The notes beneath the pieces were generated by a model. The model searched no databases and had not been told where the DNA came from. It worked only from the letters and a program-made list of their open reading frames with translations. This document shows positions 8,859 through 17,500 of a stretch of 23,921 nt of DNA, in pieces. The stretch is from Bacteroidetes bacterium UBA7368 (GTDB taxonomy: Bacteria > Bacteroidota > Rhodothermia > Rhodothermales > UBA10348). The stretch lies in NCBI GenBank assembly GCA_002469915.1, contig DKOG01000056.1:1-23921 (forward strand), given 5' to 3'. A program made the translations under genes and the position numbers. Positions within the stretch are counted from its first letter, which is position 1. Each line of letters opens with the position of its first letter.

Positions 8859-9616
8859 TGTGTCTCATCCTCTTTTCATTTGAACCGAAGCTCAACAATC
8901 AGCTAGTGGTACTAGCTAACAGAGATGAATTCTATCTGCGTGAGACGGCCCAAGCTGGTTTTTGGGAGGGAGATCGTCAACTACTTGCGGGTAAGGATTT
9001 GGTAGCAGGGGGAACGTGGATGGGTATGCACACATCAGGGCGTTTTGCGGGCGTTACCAATTATCGTGAGCCCGGTCAGGTCGTTGATGGCGCTGAGTCA
9101 AGAGGTGGACTTCCAGTCGGCTTTTTGGAAGGGAATAGCACAGCCCTGGACTACCTGAAGCGGGTTGAGGACAAGGCGGACCGCTTCAACGGGTTTAACT
9201 TGTTGGTTTTTGATGGGAAATCTCTGGGATATTACTCTAACCGTTCAGCATCTGGACCTGTGCTCCTTGGCGGTGGAACGTATGGACTTAGCAATCACCT
9301 ACTTGATTCGCCTTGGCCCAAAGTGCTCAAAGGAAAAGACGCATTGGATGCGCGATTGAAGGCAAGTCCTCGTCCAGATGCCACGTTCTTAGACGTAATG
9401 ATGGATAACTCTATCGCTGCTGACAAAGATCTTCCAAAGACAGGAGTAACCCTGGAAAAAGAGCGTTTGCTATCTCCGATTTGTATTCAATCTCCTAGAT
9501 ATGGTACTCGCTGTTCAACCGTTGTACACATGGATCAAAGCGGTCCTTTTTTGTTCGCAGAAAAAACGGTCGTTCCCAAAGGGTTATCTCCTGACACCGT
9601 TATCTATACATTTTGA
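8858..9616 (+). CDS. NRDE/TANGO2 family protein
   Basis: A 252-residue member of the NRDE (TANGO2/Ser-Thr-rich T10) family. The start is MCLILF with Cys2 in the conserved second position, and the family name motif is intact as NRDEF at 21-25. It is followed by LLAGKDLVAGGTWMG and FAGVTNYR, all typical of the family, and the length is usual. Human TANGO2 and bacterial homologues have been linked to heme handling and metabolic stress, but a catalytic activity is not settled, so no reaction is assigned. No signal peptide is visible; cytoplasmic location is likely. The ATG shares one base with the upstream stop, and the downstream fusion gene begins 16 bases after this stop, so the three genes probably form one transcript. 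Confidence 0.87.
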   Translation: MCLILFSFEPKLNNQLVVLANRDEFYLRETAQAGFWEGDRQLLAGKDLVAGGTWMGMHTSGRFAGVTNYREPGQVVDGAESRGGLPVGFLEGNSTALDYLKRVEDKADRFNGFNLLVFDGKSLGYYSNRSASGPVLLGGGTYGLSNHLLDSPWPKVLKGKDALDARLKASPRPDATFLDVMMDNSIAADKDLPKTGVTLEKERLLSPICIQSPRYGTRCSTVVHMDQSGPFLFAEKTVVPKGLSPDTVIYTF

Positions 9617-9622
9617 AAAGTT

Positions 9623-9626
9623 GGAG
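9623..9626 (+). promoter_or_regulatory. Shine-Dalgarno GGAG deciding a GTG start
   Basis: GGAG lies 6 bases before the GTG at 9633, just after the TGA of the NRDE gene. It supports that GTG over the in-frame ATG at 9501, which lies deep inside the NRDE gene and would add 44 residues without hydrolase-like sequence. Confidence 0.65.
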
Positions 9627-9632
9627 CCGGAA

Positions 9633-10862
9633 GTGAGAACGTCGAGAGTCAATATTCTGAATCACGAGGGCGTGCAACTGGCAGCTCTTCTGGACCTTCC
9701 CATTGATGGTGAGCCCCTGGCTTATGCTCTTTTTGCTCATTGTTTTACCTGTTCCAAAGATCTGAGGGCCGTAAAACACATTAGTAGGTCGCTTACAACC
9801 GCTGGATATGCTGTTCTCCGGTTTGATTTCACGGGTTTGGGGCAGAGCGATGGTTCCTTCTCCGATTCCGGCTTTTTAACCAATATGAGCGACATTGACA
9901 GCGTGTGCAATTGGCTCGAAGAGCATCACCAGGCGCCCTCACTTCTGGTTGGTCATTCGCTTGGAGGAACCGCTGTTTTGCATGCGGCGTCCTCTCTAAA
10001 GTCGGTTCGTGCCGTAGCTACGATTGGGTCTCCATACGATCCCGGTCATGTACAAAATTTATTTGCCCATGCTGAAGCTGAAATCAAGGAAACCGGACAG
10101 GCTCAGATTTTGATTGCAGGGCGTTCGTTTACGATTAATCAGTCTTTTCTCGATGATCTAAACAGCATTGATTGTGCTGAGATTGTAGCGTCCCTTGATT
10201 GCGCCTTGATGGTGATGCACGCTCCCGGGGACACTCTTGTTGGCATTGATAACGCTGCAAAGATTTATGATGCAGCCAAACATCCGAAGAGTTTTGTCTC
10301 GCTCGATACGGCAGATCATCTTTTAAGCGTAGAACAGGATGCTCGATATGTAGGCTCAGTTTTAAGCGCATGGTCTATGCGTTATTTAGACCTGAGCCAA
10401 CCAGAGGCGAAAGGCAAGGAAGAGGAGGAGATGAGCGTAGTAGTTCGTACTGGACAGGACCGTTTCTACACGGAAGTCATTGCAAACGGGCACACTATTG
10501 TGGTGGACGAGCCCTTGGAGTTGGAGGGGACGAACCTAGGACCTACTCCAAATAACTTGATGCTCGCCGCACTCGGAAGTTGTACATCGATCACGTTGCG
10601 AATGTACGCAGACCGGAAAGAATGGCCGTTGGAAGGCATCCACGTGAAGCTCAGTAAGCGCGCGATTCCGGTAACAGAATACGAAGGGGATGACCTTCCA
10701 CCTGATGCAAAAGGTCGAGTTCATGTGTTCGAACGCGAGGTGACGCTACTTGGAGACGAGCTAACGGAGGCTCAAATTAAGCGCATTATGCAGATTGCAG
10801 ATCGGTGCCCAGTACACAGAGCCATCACTGGACTTGCGGTCGTTAAAACAAGATTAACCTGA
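9633..10862 (+). CDS. Bifunctional alpha/beta hydrolase - OsmC family fusion protein
   Basis: A protein of 409 residues from the GTG at 9633. Residues about 1-255 form an alpha/beta hydrolase: nucleophile S109 in GHSLGG, and probable acid D200 (APGDTLV) and H229 (TADHLLS) completing the triad. After a Glu-rich linker (KGKEEEEM, about 260-267), residues about 268-409 form an OsmC/Ohr domain with both redox cysteines, C317 (LGSCTS) and C392 (DRCPVH), and the conserved E before the second. OsmC-family proteins reduce organic peroxides by a thiol mechanism; the hydrolase substrate is unknown. This fused architecture is a known family of about 400 residues, so the join is natural and not a sequencing error. 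The frame is also open back to an ATG at 9501, but that overlaps the NRDE gene by 116 bases. It ends one base before the stop of the convergent epimerase. Confidence 0.9.
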   Translation: MRTSRVNILNHEGVQLAALLDLPIDGEPLAYALFAHCFTCSKDLRAVKHISRSLTTAGYAVLRFDFTGLGQSDGSFSDSGFLTNMSDIDSVCNWLEEHHQAPSLLVGHSLGGTAVLHAASSLKSVRAVATIGSPYDPGHVQNLFAHAEAEIKETGQAQILIAGRSFTINQSFLDDLNSIDCAEIVASLDCALMVMHAPGDTLVGIDNAAKIYDAAKHPKSFVSLDTADHLLSVEQDARYVGSVLSAWSMRYLDLSQPEAKGKEEEEMSVVVRTGQDRFYTEVIANGHTIVVDEPLELEGTNLGPTPNNLMLAALGSCTSITLRMYADRKEWPLEGIHVKLSKRAIPVTEYEGDDLPPDAKGRVHVFEREVTLLGDELTEAQIKRIMQIADRCPVHRAITGLAVVKTRLT

Positions 10863-10863
10863 T

Positions 10864-11892
10864 TTAGGTGCTGCGGGGACGAACACCCAAGCCCGGGCGT
10901 TTCGGTAATCGAATTTTTCCAGCATCAAAGGTTAGGCCTTCGAATGGGTCTTGCGCCAGGTGTAGTTGCCCGTCTAGGTCTAAGTAGTCCACCAGGGCTC
11001 CTAAATGGGCGGCTGCAGTTAGCGCAACCGAAGACTCGATCATGCATCCTAGCATCACGGAGAGGTCAAGGGAACGGGCTAAGGAAATCATTTGGCGTGC
11101 TACCTGAATCCCGCCACATTTTGCCAGTTTGATATTTATTCCGTCTGCCGCGCCTGCAAGCTCTAGGATTTGATCAGGACCTTGTACACTTTCGTCGGCA
11201 ATCAGAGGCGGCCCGCCATCAGGGAGCAAGCGCTTCAATAGGTGCCAATCATCGATATCGTCTGCCTGAATGGGCTGTTCGACAAACTCAAGGGTACAAT
11301 CTTGCAAATCTTTAATCGCATGTATGGCCATATCTATAGACCAACCTGAATTAACGTCAACACATAGTCGGCCCGCAAAGCGCTCTCTGGTGTGGCGCAC
11401 GATCGCTTTATCGAACTCGACATCGCCAGAACCAATTTTTAGCTTCAGAAAAGGAAAATGAATGACATCATCTAACTGCTCATCGAGATGGTTCAATGAG
11501 GTGGGAATGGGAAGGGCATACGTGCTGTGGGGAATTCTATTGGGGTCCAACCCGAATATTTTGAACAATGGAGCATTCAATCGCTGGCCAAATAGGTCAT
11601 GCAGCGCCATATCAATAGCTGCTAAAGCGGGTGTTGGACCAAACGGGAGGGAGTCTATTAGTGTAGTAATCGAAAAATCAGGATCTGAAACGCAAGCAGT
11701 GATTAAGTCAGCATTGGAAGAGACGTAGTCTTCGACTTCATCAAACGTAGTTGGGTAGTAGGGAGGTAGGGCCGCTTCTCCATATCCCGCCCCGATTTGA
11801 ACTAAGGCATTGTGACGAATTGTGCTTGTGCCGTGAGCTATCCGGAAGGGATGACGTAATTCTAGTGGTAACGGGGTAACGGAAATCAGCAT
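10864..11892 (-). CDS. Dipeptide epimerase (L-Ala-D/L-Glu epimerase type), enolase superfamily
   Basis: A 342-residue muconate-lactonizing-enzyme-subgroup member of the enolase superfamily. Acid-base lysines are K150 and K152 (LKLKIG) and K255 (NIKLAKCGG); metal ligands are D179 (VDVNSG), E205 (VEQP) and D233 (IADES). The late D-x-D, D305/D307 in YLDLDGQ, is the feature that in L-Ala-D/L-Glu epimerases holds the dipeptide amino group, which favours dipeptides over muconate or succinylbenzoate substrates. The expected reaction turns L-Ala-D-Glu from murein into L-Ala-L-Glu, which ordinary peptidases can cut. It lies 3 bases downstream of the unrecognised 348-residue gene and two genes after mpl, another murein-recycling enzyme, which supports the call. 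It faces the fusion gene end to end with a single base between the stops. Confidence 0.88.
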   Translation of the reverse strand: MLISVTPLPLELRHPFRIAHGTSTIRHNALVQIGAGYGEAALPPYYPTTFDEVEDYVSSNADLITACVSDPDFSITTLIDSLPFGPTPALAAIDMALHDLFGQRLNAPLFKIFGLDPNRIPHSTYALPIPTSLNHLDEQLDDVIHFPFLKLKIGSGDVEFDKAIVRHTRERFAGRLCVDVNSGWSIDMAIHAIKDLQDCTLEFVEQPIQADDIDDWHLLKRLLPDGGPPLIADESVQGPDQILELAGAADGINIKLAKCGGIQVARQMISLARSLDLSVMLGCMIESSVALTAAAHLGALVDYLDLDGQLHLAQDPFEGLTFDAGKIRLPKRPGLGVRPRST

Positions 11893-11895
11893 AGG

Positions 11896-12942
11896 CTACC
11901 AAGGCCTGAAATCGATCACGATTCCAGCAAGTTTTCCAGCACCGGCCGGTACGGCCAATCTATCGTTTAGTAGATTCACCATCTGATCGGGTGCAAAATC
12001 TTTCGGAATTGACAGTCGGTTTTGTGCAGAACCCAAAACAGGAAGACCGTCTAATAGGGTAGATACCGTTACGGAGGAGTTTAGTACAGGATGTACGACC
12101 TGTCTGGGGATATTTTCAGCCGAGCTGAGCCGTACTTCAAGATGTAAAAGGCGACTTTGTGGTCCCAATACGCGTGTCAGTGACTGGCCAAAATCTTCTG
12201 CGTGACGGAGTTGATCACTATCCGAAAGTACCACTGAGACTGCTTCACACTCTGTGTGAACACGGTGGCCATAAGCTCTACGCTCACAACCGTTTACGAC
12301 AATGGATGCACTTGCGTCTTTGGACGACTTAGACCGGTTGTGAATACCCATACCCGTTGCCAAAGCGTGCAGAATTTCCAACGGAGGTAAAGCTCCGTCG
12401 GTACCAATCTGAATCGTGGGCTGCAATGGAGCTCCGAGGTCCAACAATTCAGGAATGAGATCTAATATCTGAAAAGATTCAGGTAAGGATAAATCCAGAA
12501 AGGGAGCTCTAACTACAGCAATAGATGCATCAACAGCAGCTTGCTGAATGGTGGCGGAGAGTGCTAGCCATTCCAAGTTGGGGTGACCAGCCATCAACGT
12601 AGTGGTGTCCCGCAGTACTAACTCAACCGGTGGTACGGGAATAGAGTAGGCTCTGGCAACATCGTGTAAAACCAATTTAATCCGATCGCCTGCTCGTCTG
12701 ATCTTGTCGTATACCCTAGCATGTTGGGTAGGGGCTCGCCGGCTTGTGCAGGAGGCTAGAGAAACAGAGATTTGAATGGCCTCCAACGCCTTCAACTCAC
12801 CCGGTGATGAGTCTGAGGATGATGAATCCGAGGAGCCATCTAGTATGCGCAAGGCGGCAGCCTCGACTTCAGCTGAAGTCGGGCTGCCGCCCATCGAGGC
12901 GATTACAGAATCTACAAGGGAGTTAAAATCGGGTTGGGTCAT
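11896..12942 (-). CDS. Unrecognised 348-residue protein between mpl and dipeptide epimerase
   Basis: I do not recognise this family. The protein has no signal peptide or membrane helix, so it is probably cytoplasmic. An N-terminal helical stretch (about 1-34) is followed by a low-complexity acidic Ser linker (DGSSDSSSSDSS, 35-46) and then an Ala/Leu/Val-rich alpha/beta-looking body (about 50-348) with a helical CTSRRAPTQH region, an LRDTTTLMAGHPN segment, a GTDGALPPLEILHALATGMG segment and a closing GIVIDFRPW. A few His and Cys residues (for example YGHRVHTECEA) could be functional, but no known catalytic motif is complete. Codon use looks like its neighbours. Three bases separate it from the epimerase and 102 from mpl, so a role tied to cell-wall peptide recycling is the natural guess, but that rests on context only. 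It is not MpaA-like or LdcA-like by motif. Confidence 0.8.
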   Translation of the reverse strand: MTQPDFNSLVDSVIASMGGSPTSAEVEAAALRILDGSSDSSSSDSSPGELKALEAIQISVSLASCTSRRAPTQHARVYDKIRRAGDRIKLVLHDVARAYSIPVPPVELVLRDTTTLMAGHPNLEWLALSATIQQAAVDASIAVVRAPFLDLSLPESFQILDLIPELLDLGAPLQPTIQIGTDGALPPLEILHALATGMGIHNRSKSSKDASASIVVNGCERRAYGHRVHTECEAVSVVLSDSDQLRHAEDFGQSLTRVLGPQSRLLHLEVRLSSAENIPRQVVHPVLNSSVTVSTLLDGLPVLGSAQNRLSIPKDFAPDQMVNLLNDRLAVPAGAGKLAGIVIDFRPW

Positions 12943-13044
12943 GTCCTTAACCTAAGAAACGGAACATACTACCTGAGAAGGACGGACTCCAGACCTGTGT
13001 GCAAGTTATACAGGAATAAGATCGTAGGAATGGGGCTGTATAGC
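12943..13044 (-). other. Short gap between mpl and the unknown gene
   Basis: This is the widest gap (102 bases) inside the minus-strand train. I see no strong terminator and only a weak -10-like TGTATAAC on the minus strand, so an internal promoter is possible but unproven. AAGGA lies just before the ATG at 12942, closer than is usual for a Shine-Dalgarno. Confidence 0.25.
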
Positions 13045-14520
13045 CTATCGATTCTTAAGGGCGGTGAGCAATCGCTCATGGATTCCCCCAAAACCGCCAT
13101 TGCTCATAACTAGAGCAACATCTCCTGGCTTCAATTCCTCGAGGATTAGGGGTAGAAGATTATCTGCCCCTTCAGCGGCGGCGGCCGATGCTCCGTGCAA
13201 TCGAATCTGATCGATTACCGCGTTAATATCCATGAAGTCCTCCTTCCGGTCATTATGCCGGAAAGGGGGCCGGCTCAGGAAAACAGCGCCCGCCTGAGAG
13301 AAGGCATCTGCGTATCCTTTTTCGAATACCTTCCTTCTACTGGAATTAGACCGCGGTTCAAAAACGGCTACTACCCGTCTGTCGGGCCAGCGCTCACAGG
13401 CGGACTGAACAGTAGCTTTCACGGCTGTCGGGTGGTGAGCAAAGTCATCCACGACTATTACGCCCGCTTCCTTACCTCTAATCTGCTGCCGACGTTGAAT
13501 ACCTTGAAAGGAGCCAAACCCAGCTGCAATTTCTTCAATGGTTAACCCTTCGTCCAGCGCCACGGTTGCAACGGCTAGTGCATTTTGCAGATTATGTTTA
13601 CCGCTAAGTGGTAGCCACAATCGGCCCTGAATTGTACCATCACTAACCAAGTCGAAGCGCTGACCATCTGACCCGGTCTTAACTCGCACAGCGGAAACGT
13701 CTGCTCGCCCGGAGTCCAATCCGTAGGTTTTGATTCGGCAAGACGCCTGACTTTCCAGCTTTCTGACTTCTTCGTCATCTGTACAGAGCACTAAAAGACC
13801 ATTCTCGGGTACCGATTGGGCAAAAGCTCCAAATGCTTCTCGGTAGTCATCCATTGACTGGTAGATGTCGGCATGGTCAAATTCAACAGAGGTCACTATG
13901 GCCGTCGATGGGCGATAGTGCATGAATTTGGGCCGCTTGTCAAAGTACGCCGTGTCATACTCGTCCCCTTCAATAATGAAATGGGGACCAGATCCGACCG
14001 CATAACTCTGATTCCCATTATTCATTACGCCTCCCACCAGAAAACCTGGATCTCGACCAGCACTTCTGAAAACGTGCGCCATAAGGCTGGTCGTCGTCGT
14101 TTTACCGTGTGTTCCGGCTACTACGAGTGAGCGTCGATCTTGAATGAAAAAGTGAGCCACCGCTTCAGAAAGTGACATCTGTACCAATCCTTGGTCACGA
14201 GCAAATGCCGCTTCTACATGGGTCGGAGTACAGGCATTACCAACGACGGTTAAATCCGGTACTGGACGTAGATTATCTGCATCAAACCCTTCTTTGACTG
14301 GTATTCCCAGCGCCTCAAGACGATCGCTCATGGGCGGCCAAGTAGCCGCATCTGAACCCCGGACTTCAAAGCCCGCTTCATGGAACAAGCCTGCAAGCGA
14401 GCCCATCCCTGTTCCACAAATCCCAACTAGGTATACGTCTCGTATGGAAGCCGTATCAGGTACATCTGGCCGGTCAAAAATTCTGAGGTGTGAATCAGAG
14501 AATTCCGAGAGGTTGCGCAT
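13045..14520 (-). CDS. mpl: UDP-MurNAc:L-alanyl-gamma-D-glutamyl-meso-diaminopimelate ligase
   Basis: A 491-residue Mur-ligase-family protein. Domain order is normal: a Rossmann UDP-binding start with GICGTGMGSLAGL (33-45), the ATP P-loop GTHGKTTTTS (136-145), a central ligase domain with EGDEYDTAYFDKR and VEFDHADI, and a C-terminal domain with DDFAHHPTAV and FEPRSNSSRR. The EYDTAYFDKRPKFMHYRP block and FAHHP are typical of Mpl and differ from MurC, so I call Mpl. It re-attaches murein tripeptide, recovered during wall turnover, to UDP-MurNAc in the cytoplasm, using ATP. The start is the ATG at 14520 with GGA at 14526-14528. The gene begins 9 bases after the RND permease stop, which makes cotranscription with the efflux operon likely and is unusual. 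A distant MurC paralogue is the only alternative. Confidence 0.93.
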   Translation of the reverse strand: MRNLSEFSDSHLRIFDRPDVPDTASIRDVYLVGICGTGMGSLAGLFHEAGFEVRGSDAATWPPMSDRLEALGIPVKEGFDADNLRPVPDLTVVGNACTPTHVEAAFARDQGLVQMSLSEAVAHFFIQDRRSLVVAGTHGKTTTTSLMAHVFRSAGRDPGFLVGGVMNNGNQSYAVGSGPHFIIEGDEYDTAYFDKRPKFMHYRPSTAIVTSVEFDHADIYQSMDDYREAFGAFAQSVPENGLLVLCTDDEEVRKLESQASCRIKTYGLDSGRADVSAVRVKTGSDGQRFDLVSDGTIQGRLWLPLSGKHNLQNALAVATVALDEGLTIEEIAAGFGSFQGIQRRQQIRGKEAGVIVVDDFAHHPTAVKATVQSACERWPDRRVVAVFEPRSNSSRRKVFEKGYADAFSQAGAVFLSRPPFRHNDRKEDFMDINAVIDQIRLHGASAAAAEGADNLLPLILEELKPGDVALVMSNGGFGGIHERLLTALKNR

Positions 14521-14529
14521 CTGGATCCG

Positions 14530-17500
14530 TTAAGGGTTATCGGTGGACTGGGCAGCAATGGTTGCTTCAGAAAGGTAGGCTTCACCTTTGAACGCGACCT
14601 GAAGTCGTATCGCAAGGGAATCAAACGCTGAATACATCACTGGCACAATAACTAGGGTAAGGAACGTTGCGAAGGTAAGACCCGAAATGATGGCCGTTCC
14701 CATTGGACCCCAAAACTGAGTGTTTTCAGAGCCAAATTGAAAGTTGGGATCTAAGTCGGTTAGGAGGCCAACGAAATCAATATTGATACCGAAGGTTAAG
14801 GGAATGAGTCCTAGTACGGTTGTGAGCGCCGTTAGCAGCACCGGACGAAGGCGCGTAGCACCGGCTTCAATAATTGCGTCATGCTTCTTCACGCCTCGAT
14901 TCCTGAGCTGCATGGTGTAGTCTATCAACACGATATTGTTGTTGACCACGATGCCAGCTAGCGAAATCAGACCAATAAAGGTCATTAAACCAAAGGGAGT
15001 ACGCGTCAAAATGAGCCCAAGCATAACCCCTATCAAGGAGAAGCCAACAGCTACCATGATGATAAATGGGGACGAAATGAGATTGAACTGGGCGATTAGA
15101 ATCATAAAAATCAATGAAACGCCGACGATCATCACTATGGTCAAGAATCCAAAGCTTTCGGCTTGCTCTTCACTTTCACCCGTGTAACTGAGGGTATATC
15201 CAGCAGGCATATTAGCTTCATAGTCAGCCAATGTGGCTTGGACTTCGCCAAGAATAGCAGCACTATTGAAGCCAGGAGCCGCATTTGCTGTGACCAATGC
15301 AACACGTTGAAGGTCTAAGCGAGTCACACTACCCAGTCCGCTTCCTACTTCCAGATCCGCAACAGATACTAAGGGTATCTGAGTGCCTTCTTCGAGGATG
15401 GTGAGATCTCTAAGGCTTTCTAGCGAAGAGCGATCACCCTCTCTCAGACGAACCAATATGTCATATTCGTCCTCATTCTCCCGGTACTTGCCGGCTTCGA
15501 TACCGTTAATGGCGGCTCTGACTGTGGAAGCGATTTTTCGAGTAGAAATGTCAAAACGCGCAGCTCTTTCGCGGTCAATACGAACCTGAACTTCGGGCCG
15601 TCCAGAACTCAGGTTGTCCTCTACATCAACCAGTCCAGGAATGGATTGAGTCTCAGATGCGGAGCGTAGTTGAGATCTAATGTCATCTGTAATCTGAGTG
15701 ATCGTTCCAAAATCGGGCCCTGTGATTTCAATATTGACAGGCGGACCCGTTGGTGGACCATCCTGGTCCTTGTCAATAGTGATTACGGCTCCAGGTATAC
15801 CAGACAGCTGGGTTCTGATTCGCTCCATGGTGAGGAAGCTATCCTCAGATCGTGCTGGATAGTCCACGAGGTTGAACGTTATTCGAGACCGTTCCGGACT
15901 TGCGGACGAGCCCCCGAATTGGGCATCAGAACTCACACCTACGTTCACCGACATGTTCTTGATGTTCTCACGCGTCATGTCATTACCAGAAAGAAGGGCT
16001 TCGAGCCTTTTTCGCGCTTCCTCAGCAATCTCATTACTTGCATCCAGGTTCATTCCCAAGGGACCTTCCGTCGTTACCTTAACCTGACGGGGAGAAGTAT
16101 TTGGAAAGAACTCAACCCCTGTTGGCGCTAAGGCGAACATGAATATGATCAAGATTAGTGAACCAACAGATCCATTAAGCAAGATGGATCTGTTGTCTGT
16201 GAGAATCAGGTGAGAACGGCTAACAAAAAGCTTACCGACCAAGCCAGCACCTGCTATCAGAAGCGGGAAAATGAGTAAGTTGGCAGCCGTCGAAATGTCG
16301 ACATCCTTTTCAAGCATCCACATCAGCGTCAGAAAGAGCGCAGCTAGAACAGTGAGGAGGATACCGGCCTTGATGCTGTAATTTTTTCCAATGATAGCTC
16401 CTTCGAACGTATGAATGAGAACGCCAAGGGCACCTAAAGCGAGCAAAATGCCACCCGGAGCCATGAATAACATACTTGAGGTGTCGCCGAGCGTACTACT
16501 TACTAATAACGAAACAAGGAGTAGGAAGAAGCCAAGGGTGAAGCTGCCTAGAGAAAATGTGTTTCTCAGAAGGGCTTGTTTACCTGAATAGTCCCTTTCA
16601 AGCATCCAATTTAGTACGGCCCGATATCTATCAATGAATAGAGGAAGGCTTGTTTTGATAAAATTATCCCCTATTGGTTTGAATAGGAAACGATGCAAGA
16701 TCAGAACGCCCGGTACAGCGATCACCAATACAAGCAGAGTTTTCCAGTTCGCCAAACCAAGCGCCAATCCCAGTACCAAGATGATACCGGTAAATACGCG
16801 TCGCGTGAAGACCGGACGTTCTTCTGTTTCTTCATCGTCTAGTTTGACAAAGATGCCGGTTATCACTGGGTTAATGATGATGGCCACGAAGAGGGAGCCG
16901 ACCAGAGCAATAATGAGTGTCAGCGGCATCCAACTCATGAATTCGCCGATCGTACCCGGCCAGAAAAGCATGGGAAAGAATACAGCGACTGTTGTAGCTG
17001 TAGAGGCTATGACAGCACCGGCTACTTCGGCGGTTCCCAACTTTGCCGCCTCGAATCGAGAGTAGCCCTCTTCTCGGAAACGGTAAATGTTCTCGACAAT
17101 AACGATTGCATTGTCTACCAACATGCCAAGCGCGATGATCAACGAAAACAAGATCACGAAGTTTAGAGTGTATCCAAGCGCTTGGAATATGATGAAGGAC
17201 AACAGCATCGACATGGGAATCGCGAGGCCCACTAGCGTAGCGTTTCGGGCTCCCAGGAAAAACAGGAGAACGGCGATCACGAAGATCAGACCCGATATAA
17301 TATTGTTTTCGAGATCCGTGATCAGGTCTTCAACGAAAACGGATTGATCTCCGGTAATAATGACCTGAGTACCGGTAGGGAAGACATAGCCGTCAAGTAC
17401 CGCGCCCACCTCGTCAACGGTTTCCAGTATGTTCTCGCCGGATCGCTTCTTAACATTCAGACTAATGACCGGAAGCATGGCCCTATCTTCACCCGTGTAT

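Noticed and set aside
9501..9632. ATG at 9501 as start of the hydrolase-OsmC gene
   Set aside because: It would overlap the NRDE gene by 116 bases and add sequence unlike a hydrolase; the GTG at 9633 has a well-placed GGAG.
12540..12760. Loose resemblance of the unknown protein to the methylmalonyl-CoA mutase barrel (residues about 80-150)
   Set aside because: Only scattered positions agree by eye, and the roughly 300 residues that should precede this part of the barrel are missing.
12943..13044. GGCT-N4-AGCC hairpin after mpl
   Set aside because: Four-base stem with no T run is too weak to call a terminator.
15670..17065. Open frames of 143-153 codons opposite the RND permease
   Set aside because: Antisense shadows of a conserved coding region with no domain or ribosome site.
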